NCBI RefSeq assembly: GCF_000236805.1
Contig: NZ_AGFX01000011.1
Location: forward strand, 62,001 to 126,000
Origin: Paenibacillus peoriae KCTC 3763
GTDB taxonomy: Bacteria > Bacillota > Bacilli > Paenibacillales > Paenibacillaceae
DNA length: 64,000 nt
Direction of reading: 5' to 3'
The notes beneath the pieces were generated by a model that saw only the letters and a program-made list of their open reading frames with translations, was not told the origin of the DNA and made no database searches. Every line of letters starts with the position of its first letter. Position 1 is the stretch's first letter. A program made the translations under genes and the position numbers. This document shows positions 10,555 to 20,682 of this stretch, one piece after another.

Positions 10555-11539
10555 AATACGTAATTTGAAAAAACACTATCCGATCAAAAAAGGACTTTTT
10601 TCCAAGCAAGTGGGAGCAGTCAAAGCGGTGGATGGTATTAACCTGACTGTACAGCAGGGTGAAACCCTGGCAATCGTAGGAGAATCCGGCTGCGGCAAAT
10701 CCACAACCGGACGAGCCATTCTCAGATTGATCGAACCAACCGATGGGGAGATTTTGTTTAACGGCACGGATATACGGAAGCTGAATGCAGAGCAGCTGCG
10801 CAAATTCAGAACGGATATGCAAATGGTGTTTCAAGATCCGTTTGCTTCGCTTGATCCCAGGTGGACGGTGCAGCAGGTGCTGGAAGAACCGCTCATCACG
10901 CATGAAAAATGGAGCAAAGAACAGCTCAAAGAGCGTGTGGAACAGCTGCTCGAAGTGGTCGGATTGTCTCCTTATCACGCTCATCGTTATCCGCATGAGT
11001 TTTCGGGCGGTCAACGCCAGCGGATTGGGATTGCACGGGCACTCGCGCTTCATCCCAAGTTTATCGTGTGTGACGAGCCAGTGTCGGCCCTCGATGTCTC
11101 CATCCAGGCGCAGGTGCTCAATCTGATGAAGGACCTGCAAAAGCAATATGATCTGACGTACATGTTCATTTCCCATGATTTGTCGGTCGTCAAATTTATC
11201 AGCGACCGTGTTGGGGTGATGTACCTGGGCAAGCTGGTTGAGCTTGCACCGACCCAAGAAGTGTTCAGGGAGCCGCTGCATCCGTACACGAAGGCGTTAA
11301 TGTCTGCGGTGCCTGTAGCTGATCCGGAAGCCGAACGTGAGCGGATTGTGCTCAAGGGCGATGTGCCCAGCCCGGAAAATCCGCCAAGCGGCTGTGCGTT
11401 TCATAACCGCTGTCCGGCAGCCATGGATATTTGCAGCAAGGTACAGCCGATCTTTGCCGAAGCTGCACCGGGTCGGCAGGTCGCCTGTCACTTGTATCCG
11501 ACCTCCACGCCGGAACAGGCAATAGCTGGACAGGCATAA
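10538..11539 (+). CDS. peptide ABC transporter ATPase, DppF/OppF type
   Basis: 333 residues from ATG 10538 (AGGAGGG upstream). Contains Walker A GESGCGKS, signature FSGGQRQRIG, Walker B FIVCDEPVSALD and the Cys-containing C-terminal extension (GCAFHNRCPAAMDIC). Last gene of the operon; the strong terminator at 11581-11618 follows. Confidence 0.93.
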   Translation: MSTLLEIRNLKKHYPIKKGLFSKQVGAVKAVDGINLTVQQGETLAIVGESGCGKSTTGRAILRLIEPTDGEILFNGTDIRKLNAEQLRKFRTDMQMVFQDPFASLDPRWTVQQVLEEPLITHEKWSKEQLKERVEQLLEVVGLSPYHAHRYPHEFSGGQRQRIGIARALALHPKFIVCDEPVSALDVSIQAQVLNLMKDLQKQYDLTYMFISHDLSVVKFISDRVGVMYLGKLVELAPTQEVFREPLHPYTKALMSAVPVADPEAERERIVLKGDVPSPENPPSGCAFHNRCPAAMDICSKVQPIFAEAAPGRQVACHLYPTSTPEQAIAGQA

Positions 11540-11580
11540 GCCAGCTATAAAAGAATAGATAGGCCTTCTAAAAAAAATCA

Positions 11581-11618
11581 AGTCTGAATCCGTCCCCAAC
11601 GGATTCAGGCTTTTTTTT
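11581..11618 (+). terminator. rho-independent terminator of the peptide import operon
   Basis: Stem of about 13 bp, AGTCTGAATCCGT (11581-11593) / ACGGATTCAGGCT (11599-11611), followed by eight T. Confidence 0.9.
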
Positions 11619-11715
11619 CTAATATATCCATTTTAAGATTCGATATTAGGGATGTAATTTCAACACCTGTAAATCAAGCATACAACATGCAGGGATACAA
11701 CATTGCGCATAGTCT

Positions 11716-11730
11716 ATGGAAGCGTTTTAA
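11716..11730 (+). promoter_or_regulatory. candidate cre (CcpA) site upstream of the rhamnosidase
   Basis: ATGGAAGCGTTTTAA fits the relaxed catabolite-responsive element with one mismatch and lies 46 nt before the GH78 start. This is consistent with glucose repression of plant-sugar hydrolysis. Confidence 0.5.
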
Positions 11731-11775
11731 TTTGAGTATAGAAATACAAAAGAAGACCTCAGGGAGGACATAAGA

Positions 11776-14556
11776 ATGCTAAAAGTGAAAGCGCTTAGAT
11801 GCGAACATTTAAATAATCCGATTGGGCTGGGCTGTCTAAAGCCGCGGTTAAGTTGGCAGATCGAATCTGACAAAATATATGTTTCCCAAAAAAGGTTCCA
11901 ACTGCAGGTATCCGTAAATCCCACTTTTGAACCGCTGCTCTGGAATCATTTTTCCTATTCAGATCAATCCATTCTGTTCCCATATGAAGGCCCTCCACTG
12001 GAATCAGGACAAAGATATTATTATCGGGTAAAAGTATGGGCTCAGGGAGCGGGTGACACAGAACCGGAGGAATCGGAATGGAGTGAGTCCGGCTATTGGG
12101 AGATGGGACTGCTTCATGAGCAGGACTGGAAGGCACAATGGATCACAGTGAAGGAGCGGAGTATCCATGAACAGTTTCAGACAAGAGCTCCTTTTGCCGC
12201 CTCCAAGTGTTTTTCGGTTGAGGGAAAAGTGAAAAAAGCAGTCATTTATGCTACAAGCCTTGGGCTGTATGAACTGGAGCTAAATGGACAAAAAGTGGGC
12301 GATGCCTACTTTACTCCGGGATGGACGGATTATAACGATCGTGTCCAGGTGCAAGCTTATGACGTGACTTCTACCCTTCGAGAGCAGCATAACCGAATCA
12401 CAGCAACGGTGGGAGAAGGCTGGTATAGCGGTTATCTGGGCTGGCAGAAGCGCAAGGACACCTACGGGAACACGAATGCATTGTTATTTCAAATGAAGCT
12501 TAGCTATGAAGACGGCCGTTCTGAAGTCATTTGCTCTGATTCTTCCTGGGAGGAAGCGAGCTGTGCCATTTTAATGTCGGATATTTATAACGGCGAAATC
12601 TATGATGCCCGACTTGAGCAGCAGCAGGCAGCCGAACACAGCTCCTTGACCGAACGGAAAATGATGCAGGTCGTCCCGTTCCCGTTAAGTCATCTGGTTG
12701 CTCAGGAGAACGAGCCTGTCCGTGTGATGAACCGGTTGAAGCCTGTTGAACTCATTCGAACCCCCAAAGGTGAGCGGGTGCTTAACTTGGGTCAAAATAT
12801 GGTAGGCTGGCTCGAATTTAAAGTTGAAGCTCCCGCAGGTATAGTTTTGAATCTGGTTCATGGTGAAGTGCTGGATCAGCAAGGGAACTTTTACAGAGAC
12901 AACATTCGTGATGCAGCGCAGCAGATTACGTACATTTGCAGCGGGAAGGGGACGGAGATATTTAGGCCGCATTTCACTTTCCAAGGCTTTCAATATGTGA
13001 AGCTTGAGGGCTTTCCGGATGGCGTTGCAATTGAAGATTTTACGGGTGTTGTTCTGCATTCGGACATGGAGACTGTTGGCTTGTTTGAGACATCCGATCC
13101 CAAGTTGAATCAACTCCAACACAATATTGTGTGGGGGCAAAAGGGGAACTTCCTGGATGTGCCGACCGATTGCCCGCAGCGTGATGAGCGGTTAGGCTGG
13201 ACCGGCGATGCACAGATTTTTGCCAGAACGGCCAGCTTCAATATGAATGCAGCTTCTTTCTTCCGAAAGTGGCTGAAGGATTTGGCTTACAACCAACTGG
13301 AAAATGGGGCAGTGCCTTTTGTAGTGCCGGATGTCCTTAAAGGAACCTTTGCCGACAATATGGACAAAACGACGGCAGCATGGGGAGACGCGGCGGTTAT
13401 ATGTCCATGGACCGTTTATCAATGCTATGGGGATAAGCAAATTTTAGCTCAGCAGTATGACAGTATGAAAGCATGGGTGGATTATATCCGTGCCCAGGGG
13501 CACGAAGAATATCTTTGGGATACCGGTTTGCAGCTTGGAGACTGGCTGGCGCTGGATAGCGAGGAAGGCAGCTATTTTGGGGCGACGGACGGAACGCTGG
13601 TGGCCACTGCTTATTTTGCGTATTCGACTCATATTTTGGCGCAGACGGCCAAACTGCTGAATCGTTATACCGATTACAACACATATAAAAGCTTGCATGA
13701 GGGGATTAAAGCCGCTTTTGCGAATCGCTACTTCGATGACGCTGGCCAACTGACCTCCAATACCCAGACTGCACAGGTTGTGGCTTTGCACTTCGGACTG
13801 GTGCCAGAAAAGTATAAAAAGCAAGTGATTCAGGAACTCGTACGGCTTATAGAAAAAAATGATATGCATCTGGATACCGGTTTTGTGGGCACACCCTATC
13901 TATGCCTGGTTTTATCCGACAATGGCTATACAGATGTAGCTTATAAGGTTTTATTTCAAAATGACTATCCTTCATGGCTCTATCAGGTTGAACGTGGGGC
14001 AACGACCATGTGGGAGCATTGGGACAGCATCAAAGTGGACGGTTCGTTCTGGAGCACGGATATGAACTCGTTTAATCACTATTCGTACGGTTCAGTTGGA
14101 GACTTTATGTACCAGAATATTGCCGGAATCGATGTGCTTGAAGCGGGGTATAAAAAGTCACGTTTAGCTCCCAAACCGCCTGCCAATCTTACTTCGGCCC
14201 ACGGGAAACTGCAGACACCATATGGTTCGCTTGAGGTTCATTGGAAAATCGTAAATGAAGAAATGCAGATGACGGTTCTTGTACCGCATAATACGACGGC
14301 TAAGATTACACTTCCGGGAGTGATGGAGCCGGATGCACTACAGCAGACAATTGCTACGCAATATCCGTCGATTCAGTATCCGCCTGGTAATGTGCATCAG
14401 GAGCTGGCCGGAAAGCTAGGTTCAACAGGGGAACAGGCGATCTTCCGACGGAGCGGAGATCATGAAATGACGTTTACGGTCGGTTCTGGACAGTACGCAT
14501 TCCAGTACAGATACTGCCAGGCTGCCCAGGTTCCTGCACATGCAACCAGAGGCTAA
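11776..14556 (+). CDS. alpha-L-rhamnosidase (GH78)
   Basis: 926 residues, the normal length for bacterial GH78. There is no signal peptide, so it is probably intracellular and acts on imported rhamno-oligosaccharides or glycosides. The general-acid motif region DCPQRDERLGWTGD lies near residue 465 and the general-base motif TMWEHWDS near 745, in the (alpha/alpha)6 barrel; N-terminal beta domains and a C-terminal beta domain flank it. Followed 28 nt later by an MFS transporter, forming a utilisation cluster. Confidence 0.93.
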   Translation: MLKVKALRCEHLNNPIGLGCLKPRLSWQIESDKIYVSQKRFQLQVSVNPTFEPLLWNHFSYSDQSILFPYEGPPLESGQRYYYRVKVWAQGAGDTEPEESEWSESGYWEMGLLHEQDWKAQWITVKERSIHEQFQTRAPFAASKCFSVEGKVKKAVIYATSLGLYELELNGQKVGDAYFTPGWTDYNDRVQVQAYDVTSTLREQHNRITATVGEGWYSGYLGWQKRKDTYGNTNALLFQMKLSYEDGRSEVICSDSSWEEASCAILMSDIYNGEIYDARLEQQQAAEHSSLTERKMMQVVPFPLSHLVAQENEPVRVMNRLKPVELIRTPKGERVLNLGQNMVGWLEFKVEAPAGIVLNLVHGEVLDQQGNFYRDNIRDAAQQITYICSGKGTEIFRPHFTFQGFQYVKLEGFPDGVAIEDFTGVVLHSDMETVGLFETSDPKLNQLQHNIVWGQKGNFLDVPTDCPQRDERLGWTGDAQIFARTASFNMNAASFFRKWLKDLAYNQLENGAVPFVVPDVLKGTFADNMDKTTAAWGDAAVICPWTVYQCYGDKQILAQQYDSMKAWVDYIRAQGHEEYLWDTGLQLGDWLALDSEEGSYFGATDGTLVATAYFAYSTHILAQTAKLLNRYTDYNTYKSLHEGIKAAFANRYFDDAGQLTSNTQTAQVVALHFGLVPEKYKKQVIQELVRLIEKNDMHLDTGFVGTPYLCLVLSDNGYTDVAYKVLFQNDYPSWLYQVERGATTMWEHWDSIKVDGSFWSTDMNSFNHYSYGSVGDFMYQNIAGIDVLEAGYKKSRLAPKPPANLTSAHGKLQTPYGSLEVHWKIVNEEMQMTVLVPHNTTAKITLPGVMEPDALQQTIATQYPSIQYPPGNVHQELAGKLGSTGEQAIFRRSGDHEMTFTVGSGQYAFQYRYCQAAQVPAHATRG

Positions 14557-14584
14557 ATAACATAGACTAGAGGAGAGAAGCTTG

Positions 14585-15778
14585 ATGAATAGTAAGAACA
14601 AAGTGTTGTTTAAAACGGCGTTGCTGTCCATTTCCTTAGTCCTGACATCAGCGAGTGCCATTTCGGCTATCATACCGATGATGCTGAACCAATTATCAGA
14701 AGTTTCCAGCTCGCTGATTGAAAGCGTAGTTACGATTCCATCTTTCTCAATGATGCTGTTTGTGCTGTTGAGTGGTCCGATCTCTTCCCGATTGGGCAAA
14801 AAAAATACAGTCCTGCTAGGACTTTTGCTCGTGGTCATTGGCGGTATACTTCCTATGCTCACGACGAACATTACATGGATTCTCGCGTTGCGCTTGGTGT
14901 TGGGTGCTGGCCTCGGGATGTTCAATTCGCTGGCCGTCAGCTTAATTAGCGATTTTTTTGAAGGGGACGAACGTGCCCAATTAGTAGGCTTTCAAAGCGC
15001 CGTTCAAGGGCTCGGAAGCAGCCTGGCTACCTTTGTGGCAGGACAGCTTGCCTTAATCGACTGGCAGTTCGCCTTTTTATGCTATGCGATCACCATTCCG
15101 ATTGCGCTGTTATTCTTTCTTGTCATTCCCGAACCAGAGCGCGGGGAGCCTGCAGTGAGTTCAACAGGAACGGGCCACAGGAGTGGCGGAGTATCCATAC
15201 CTGTACTCGGATTAGGGGCCGCACTTTTCCTGTTTATGACTTTTATTATGATTGTGTATACCAAAACAGGCATTATGATTGCTGAAAAGAGTATGTCCAA
15301 TGCTGGTTTTCTAGGAACTGCGTTAACGCTGTTTTCCTTGTCAACCATGGTTGCAGGCTTCTTGTTTGGTAGAATATATAAATGGTTTAGAAATTATGCA
15401 CCCTTTATCTCCAGTCTATTAACAGCAACAGGTTTTGTACTGCTGTGGTTTGCTCAGAATGTGACCATGGTTACCGTTGCCATGCTGATCATTGGCTTTA
15501 GTTTTGCGCTGTTTATTCCTTATATTTTTACCATACTAACCAAAATCGTGCCTAAAGGCAGTGAGACATTATCCATTTCCATTGCGATGGTAGGCTCGAA
15601 TTTGGGAGCGTTTGCTTCGCCTTATGTCATCAAGCTGGTTGGCATGTTGTTTGGAAATGAAACCGCCTCATTTGCATTCCTTGTCACTGCGATTGTATTT
15701 ATGATTGCTGCACTCATCTGTCTGGGAATCGCTATTAGAGGCAAGGGAAGCAAAACTCAGGCGGCAGTCCACAGTTAA
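14585..15778 (+). CDS. MFS transporter linked to the rhamnosidase
   Basis: 397 residues with about 12 membrane segments; PISSRLGKKNTVLLGLLLVV matches the MFS loop 2-3 signature. Start at ATG 14585 after GAGGAGAGAAG (a TTG immediately precedes it). Its position between GH78 and an AraC regulator suggests uptake of a rhamnose-containing glycoside or export of a product; the direction of transport is not determined by the sequence. Confidence 0.85.
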   Translation: MNSKNKVLFKTALLSISLVLTSASAISAIIPMMLNQLSEVSSSLIESVVTIPSFSMMLFVLLSGPISSRLGKKNTVLLGLLLVVIGGILPMLTTNITWILALRLVLGAGLGMFNSLAVSLISDFFEGDERAQLVGFQSAVQGLGSSLATFVAGQLALIDWQFAFLCYAITIPIALLFFLVIPEPERGEPAVSSTGTGHRSGGVSIPVLGLGAALFLFMTFIMIVYTKTGIMIAEKSMSNAGFLGTALTLFSLSTMVAGFLFGRIYKWFRNYAPFISSLLTATGFVLLWFAQNVTMVTVAMLIIGFSFALFIPYIFTILTKIVPKGSETLSISIAMVGSNLGAFASPYVIKLVGMLFGNETASFAFLVTAIVFMIAALICLGIAIRGKGSKTQAAVHS

Positions 15779-15808
15779 GGGGAGTCATCCCATACAGGAA
15801 GTTTTTGC

Positions 15809-15833
15809 AACGGGCGGAGAACCGCCCGTTTTT
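15809..15833 (+). terminator. terminator between the MFS and AraC genes
   Basis: Perfect stem AACGGGCGG (15809-15817) / CCGCCCGTT (15822-15830) with a four-base loop and trailing T residues. Confidence 0.85.
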
Positions 15834-15864
15834 CCACCATATAGTGAAGGAGGAGTCAGTGTTC

Positions 15865-16863
15865 ATGAACCTTCATGAGTTGGACCAGTTGCTGAGAACT
15901 AAAACGGAAATTGAGCTTTTACAACAACAAAACAATCAGGTGATTAACGACCTCTCCGAAGAATCGGAGGATGAACGATACTTTGATGTGAATCAGAATA
16001 TGTACCGTATGCCTGCTTTGTTTTTCTTTGGAGAACATGATATTTATATTAGCAAGCACAATAGATTTGCTCCGATGCTGGAGCATATGCATGAATTTAT
16101 TGAATTAAACTATGTTTATTCAGGCAAGTGCAATCAAATCATAGCAGGCAAAGAAATTCTGCTTTGTGAAGGCCAGGTGTGTGTTTTGGATAAGGATGTG
16201 CCGCACAGCATCGCTCCTTTGGGGGAAGACGATATCCTTATTAATATCTTGCTGCAAAGAGAAACGATTTCTTCCCTGTTCCTGCAACGGTTATCTAAGA
16301 AAAAAAGTCTGATTGGCGAATTTCTTGCCAACTCTGTCCTCCAGCATCAGCACCATAATCACTTTATTATTTTTGAGTCGCAGCATAATGAAAACCTTCA
16401 ATATATACTGCGTAGAATCCTGATTGAATATTTTTCCAGGCAAGAGGATTCGATGGAATTGGTCAAGGCTTATTTGCCAATTGTTTTTGGAGAATTGGTC
16501 CGTGTATTGGAAAGCGAGCATAATATTCACTTGAACCAGCAGGAAAATAATATTACCTCTATTCTGAATTACATGGAAGAGCACTATCAGCATTTAAACC
16601 TGCAGCAACTATCCAATCATTTTAATTACAATAGTACGTATTTAAGTAATAAGCTAAAAAAAGTAACCGGTCTTACTTACACTCAACTGATTGCCAACAT
16701 TAAACTCAATGCAGCCTATTCTCTGGTAGTGAATACCAACCTGCCGTTCGAAATGATATTTAAGCAGGTTGGATATAACAGCATGAGTTTTTTCTATAAA
16801 AAATTTAAAACAGCGTATGGTGCCACCCCGCAAAATATCCGCAACAAACAGTTGAGGAAATAA
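15865..16863 (+). CDS. AraC-family regulator with cupin sensor domain
   Basis: 332 residues. The N-terminal cupin-like sensor (about 45-150, with MLEHMHEFIELNYVYSGKCN) is followed by a C-terminal AraC DNA-binding domain (about 235-330, with LQQLSNHFNYNSTYLSNKLK and IFKQVGYNSMSFFYKKFKTA). AAGGAGGAG at 15847-15855 serves ATG 15865 or possibly the in-frame GTG at 15859. It probably controls the rhamnosidase cluster in response to a sugar. Confidence 0.88.
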   Translation: MNLHELDQLLRTKTEIELLQQQNNQVINDLSEESEDERYFDVNQNMYRMPALFFFGEHDIYISKHNRFAPMLEHMHEFIELNYVYSGKCNQIIAGKEILLCEGQVCVLDKDVPHSIAPLGEDDILINILLQRETISSLFLQRLSKKKSLIGEFLANSVLQHQHHNHFIIFESQHNENLQYILRRILIEYFSRQEDSMELVKAYLPIVFGELVRVLESEHNIHLNQQENNITSILNYMEEHYQHLNLQQLSNHFNYNSTYLSNKLKKVTGLTYTQLIANIKLNAAYSLVVNTNLPFEMIFKQVGYNSMSFFYKKFKTAYGATPQNIRNKQLRK

Positions 16864-16877
16864 AGGAGGATACATCC

Positions 16878-17909
16878 TTGGAAGCAATACTAAGACGGCA
16901 CTGGCCGGAGTGGAACGGAACGTTGCAGAAACGAACCGGGGGCTGGAATAATACGACGTATTTTGTTAAGGGTAGTGGGCGAAGCGGGGTGCTGCGCGTC
17001 TACGATACACACAGGGATAGGGATAAAATTGAATTTGAGCATGCGGTTTTACAGGCGCTCAGTAAGCATTCTCTGTCATTCAGGGCACCGATGCCAATGC
17101 GAACGGTTACGGGAGAGACCGTCGTTCAGCTTGAGAAGGAAAGCGGCAAATATGTCTGTCTGTTCGACTACATCGAAGGCAAATCACCACGGGAGCAGGA
17201 TTCAAGCTTTGCTTATTCTTTTGGCGAGGTTACGGGTGAATTATCTGCTGTGCTTGCGACATTCAAGCTTGAACTGGCTCCAGTCTACCGACCGTACTAC
17301 GCCTTGCAGCAATCCTATCCATTGTGCAACCAAGAGATCATTCGAGAGGTTTGCCTAAATCCGCCTGAGCCTCTGAAAGCATTGCATGATGAGCTACGAT
17401 TGATAGGAAAAGTATATGAAGAGATTGCAGATTCGCTTCATGCACTGGAAGAATTGCCGCATCAGCTTGTACATGGGGACTTGAACGCTTCTAATTTGTT
17501 AGTAAAGGATTCCGATCATAGCCAGGTGGCTGCACTGCTTGACTTTGAATTTTGTACGCTAGACGTTCGGGTCATGGAACCAGCGGTCATCCTATCAGGT
17601 TTTTTGGGGCAACCGCAGGAGACGCAGGCTGTTCGGGATTTTTGCCAGGGCTTTTGCCGCCGAATTCATCTGTCCCGAGCTGAGATTGATGCGGTGCCTG
17701 TATTGATGCTGCTCAGGAAGGTAGATGTATTTCTTCATTTTTTGAGTCGCTTTCTGGAAGGAACGGATCAGCCACATGTGCTACAAGAGCAGGTCAAGCA
17801 GGTCTCTGCCGACTTGCTGCAACTGTGTACCAGAAGCAGCTGGATTCAGGAGGAATTGGTTCTCGCAGGAATGGCATCAAGTCAAAACCATACTGCCCGT
17901 TGGCATTAA
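16878..17909 (+). CDS. aminoglycoside/homoserine-kinase-like phosphotransferase
   Basis: 343 residues with a TTG start at 16878 and AAAGGAGG upstream, only 14 nt after the AraC gene and so probably co-transcribed. The kinase loop is HGDLNASNLLV (Brenner type HGDxxxxN) followed by LLDFEFC, as in APH/homoserine kinase II/CotS enzymes. The substrate is unknown; its position suggests phosphorylation of a sugar or small metabolite related to the neighbouring glycoside cluster. Confidence 0.8.
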   Translation: MEAILRRHWPEWNGTLQKRTGGWNNTTYFVKGSGRSGVLRVYDTHRDRDKIEFEHAVLQALSKHSLSFRAPMPMRTVTGETVVQLEKESGKYVCLFDYIEGKSPREQDSSFAYSFGEVTGELSAVLATFKLELAPVYRPYYALQQSYPLCNQEIIREVCLNPPEPLKALHDELRLIGKVYEEIADSLHALEELPHQLVHGDLNASNLLVKDSDHSQVAALLDFEFCTLDVRVMEPAVILSGFLGQPQETQAVRDFCQGFCRRIHLSRAEIDAVPVLMLLRKVDVFLHFLSRFLEGTDQPHVLQEQVKQVSADLLQLCTRSSWIQEELVLAGMASSQNHTARWH

Positions 17910-18058
17910 GGTAGAAGGTTATATTTTCCAGCATGATAATTTCGTAACCTCACAGATTCTTTCCCCGTATAAAGATAAAAACATGATCCGAATCCGTTCC
18001 CGTCAGGGAAGAAGTGCAACCATGTTTAACAAAAATAGAAGTTGAGGTAATGCATTGT

Positions 18059-20443
18059 ATGAATAAGGAATTTATGAATCATGCCGATCAAGGATATCAT
18101 TTGGCTGAGCAGAAGGCGGTTCAGTATTTTACATCACTTTATACACAGGTCATAGACAAGACTTATGTGACTACTCTGACAGAAGATATTCAAATGTGGA
18201 AAATGAAGCATATTCATCATTCTTCATGGTTATCCTTCTTTTCGCGGGGAAAGAGAAAACCTGATACTCGGGATTACTATAAATACATTCAATGGCTGAA
18301 TTATACAGGCAAATTGGATGCTTACCTGGATCGAAGCGTCTCCTATATTTACATGAGGGATTTAGGCAAAGCTTTGAATTCTGCTGACACACAGCTCCAG
18401 ATTCAGCGTGTCACTGCTGACATCAAAAAACACTTGATTCAAGCTACCGGTGAAAACGGGGAAGACCAGCCAGAATTTATGAATTTGGCCGGGGTGTATC
18501 GGTGGGCCCAGAAGGAAGGTATAGAAACCGCCACGATCTGGGTAATCAACAAACTTAGGACCGTATCCTCTCATATTCCGAAGGAAATGGATGCAGAGCA
18601 GGCCCAGCGCAAACTGATTAAGCTCATAATCGGGGTTGTTCTGCATGTGATGGAAGAAATGGACGATAACGTATCACCTGCGGAACGTGCTCGCAGACTG
18701 GATGAAGCCATCCGGCTTGGTTATTCCTATGGTCTAACCTATCCTTTCATTGACGATCTGCTCGATTCCCAGGTTTTGACCGTACAAGAGAAAGAACAAT
18801 ACTCCTGTACGATACGTGCCGCGCTTCTTACTGGTACTGTGCCTGAGCTGGGCGACTGGAACGGAAATCATATGAAATTGATTCAATTCATACACGCAGA
18901 GCTTTCGGATGCTTTTGAGTATATTAAGGAACATCAGCGGCCGGACACACAGCAGACATTTTTCGAGCAGTCCTATGTCTTTTTTCATGCTCAGGATATC
19001 GACCGTGTGAAGGTGCTAACGCGAGCTGACTATACCAATGAAGAGCTTTATATACCTGTCATTTTAAAATCTTCTTCTTCCCGATTGATTGCCCGTGCTG
19101 TGATGGGTGCTCCAGAGAATGAGGGCTTTGAGCAACGAACATTCTTTTATGGTATCTATAACCAGTTAGCGGATGATTTTGCGGATATGGTTGACGATAT
19201 GAGAGACGGTGCGGTAACCCCCTATACCTACTATTTAAAATACCATGACGAGCGTTCGGATCTGATCAACCCCTTTGAATTATACTGGGCAGTCATTTCC
19301 TATTTGATCCATAACGTGTATGATTCTGATGCTATGGCCCGTGAGGTGATTCTGGATCGTGCAATGAATGGACTCAAACGTTATAAAGAACGTGTAGGTA
19401 CTGAAAAGTATAACGAGATTATGGGGATCTTTGCATCCGGAAATCCGGAATTCAATCGTCTCATCCAGCAGATGGTGCAAAAAGCGGATGATGTGGATTT
19501 TTTCGATAAACTGCTTCGCGACCAGATGATTACCCATCTGAGAAACAATACGAAAGAAAAGGAAGATTTTTTTAATACGATCACAACGGTTCGCCATCAG
19601 ATTAACAACCAATTGAAAATTACCAAACCTCATGGGATTCCGGCGATGAAAGAACAGCTTATCGATGCTGCAAATTACAGTCTCGAAGGGGATGGGAAGC
19701 GTATACGGCCTATATTGACTTGGGTCATGGGTGTAAACGAATATGGACTGGACGCGTCAGCGATCGTGCCACTATTGAGATCATTGGAGTATATGCATAC
19801 CGCATCCCTGATCTTTGATGATTTGCCTTCCCAGGACAACTCGTCTACCCGTAGAGGGCGTCAGACGTTACATCAGGTACACAATAGCGCTACTGCGGAA
19901 CTAACCGGTCTGTATCTGATTCAGAAGGCGATTGGGGAACAATCGTCACTTGACCAGTTCCATGCTGAGACTGTGCTTGCTTTGATACAATACTCGGCTC
20001 AAAAGGCGGAGGATATGTGCATGGGTCAGGCAATGGATTTGGATTACAAAGGAAAGGCATTGACACTCGAGCAGTTGAACATGATGTGCTTTTACAAAAC
20101 CGGAGTGGCATTTGAGGCTTGTCTGGTTATGCCTGCCATGCTTGCACAGGTCAAGGAGCCGGAAATTGCTGCTTTGAAGAAATTTGCTTATCACGCGGGG
20201 ATTGCCTTCCAGATTAAAGATGATTTGCTTGATGTGGAGGGAAATCTGCTCTTACTTGGAAAACCTGTTGGCAAGGATTCTGAAAATAACAATTCGAATT
20301 TCGTGTCGATCCTGGGTCAGGAAGGTGCCAGTAAAGAGATGTGGGAACACTACTGTCTAGCTATGGAAGCGTTGAAAGAGATCCCCCGCAACACCGCTTT
20401 TCTAAAGCATGTAATGAACTATATGGTTAACCGGGACCGTTAA
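18059..20443 (+). CDS. two-domain isoprenoid enzyme with C-terminal polyprenyl diphosphate synthase
   Basis: 794 residues from ATG 18059 (GAGGT at 18044-18048; the in-frame ATG at 18050 is too close). The C-terminal 290 residues are a trans-prenyl diphosphate synthase with both Asp-rich motifs: DDLPSQD at residues 587-593 and KDDLLD around 720-725. The N-terminal 500 residues also look all-helical and carry a separate DDMRD motif (379-383) inside ADDFADMVDDMRDGAVTPY, as in class I isoprenoid enzymes. It may make a prenyl diphosphate and then use it in the other domain. About twice the usual synthase length; no partner genes nearby. Confidence 0.8.
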   Translation: MNKEFMNHADQGYHLAEQKAVQYFTSLYTQVIDKTYVTTLTEDIQMWKMKHIHHSSWLSFFSRGKRKPDTRDYYKYIQWLNYTGKLDAYLDRSVSYIYMRDLGKALNSADTQLQIQRVTADIKKHLIQATGENGEDQPEFMNLAGVYRWAQKEGIETATIWVINKLRTVSSHIPKEMDAEQAQRKLIKLIIGVVLHVMEEMDDNVSPAERARRLDEAIRLGYSYGLTYPFIDDLLDSQVLTVQEKEQYSCTIRAALLTGTVPELGDWNGNHMKLIQFIHAELSDAFEYIKEHQRPDTQQTFFEQSYVFFHAQDIDRVKVLTRADYTNEELYIPVILKSSSSRLIARAVMGAPENEGFEQRTFFYGIYNQLADDFADMVDDMRDGAVTPYTYYLKYHDERSDLINPFELYWAVISYLIHNVYDSDAMAREVILDRAMNGLKRYKERVGTEKYNEIMGIFASGNPEFNRLIQQMVQKADDVDFFDKLLRDQMITHLRNNTKEKEDFFNTITTVRHQINNQLKITKPHGIPAMKEQLIDAANYSLEGDGKRIRPILTWVMGVNEYGLDASAIVPLLRSLEYMHTASLIFDDLPSQDNSSTRRGRQTLHQVHNSATAELTGLYLIQKAIGEQSSLDQFHAETVLALIQYSAQKAEDMCMGQAMDLDYKGKALTLEQLNMMCFYKTGVAFEACLVMPAMLAQVKEPEIAALKKFAYHAGIAFQIKDDLLDVEGNLLLLGKPVGKDSENNNSNFVSILGQEGASKEMWEHYCLAMEALKEIPRNTAFLKHVMNYMVNRDR

Positions 20444-20452
20444 AAAGGTGTG

Positions 20453-20488
20453 TACCCCATTGCTTAATATAAGCGATGGGGTATTTTG
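20453..20488 (+). terminator. terminator after the isoprenoid enzyme gene
   Basis: Stem TACCCCATTGCTT (20453-20465) / AAGCGATGGGGTA (20471-20483) with one wobble pair, then TTTTGC. Confidence 0.85.
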
Positions 20489-20559
20489 CAAGGGGATAAT
20501 CGTATCATCCTTTCATTTGAAAATATTTCTTTATTTTTGCAGCACTGTTATTTCTATTA

Positions 20560-20585
20560 TAAAATGAAGCGCTTTCTTCCGATAT
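20560..20585 (+). promoter_or_regulatory. candidate sigma-D (flagellar/chemotaxis) promoter
   Basis: TAAA at 20560-20563, 14 nt, then TCCGATAT at 20578-20585, against the sigma-D consensus TAAA-N15-GCCGATAT. It lies about 98 nt upstream of a chemoreceptor gene, as expected for the motility regulon. Confidence 0.55.
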
Positions 20586-20682
20586 ATATATCATCATGGT
20601 GTGATCTCTTGAGTTTGATTAGAGAAAGTGCTTATGAGAGAGCGGCGTGATCGATTATACATAGACGACTGGAGGAGTTTTG

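Noticed and set aside
20563-20577. GAAGCGCTTTC resembling a cre site upstream of the first chemoreceptor
   Set aside because: It lacks one base of the cre consensus and coincides with the spacer of the sigma-D-like promoter.
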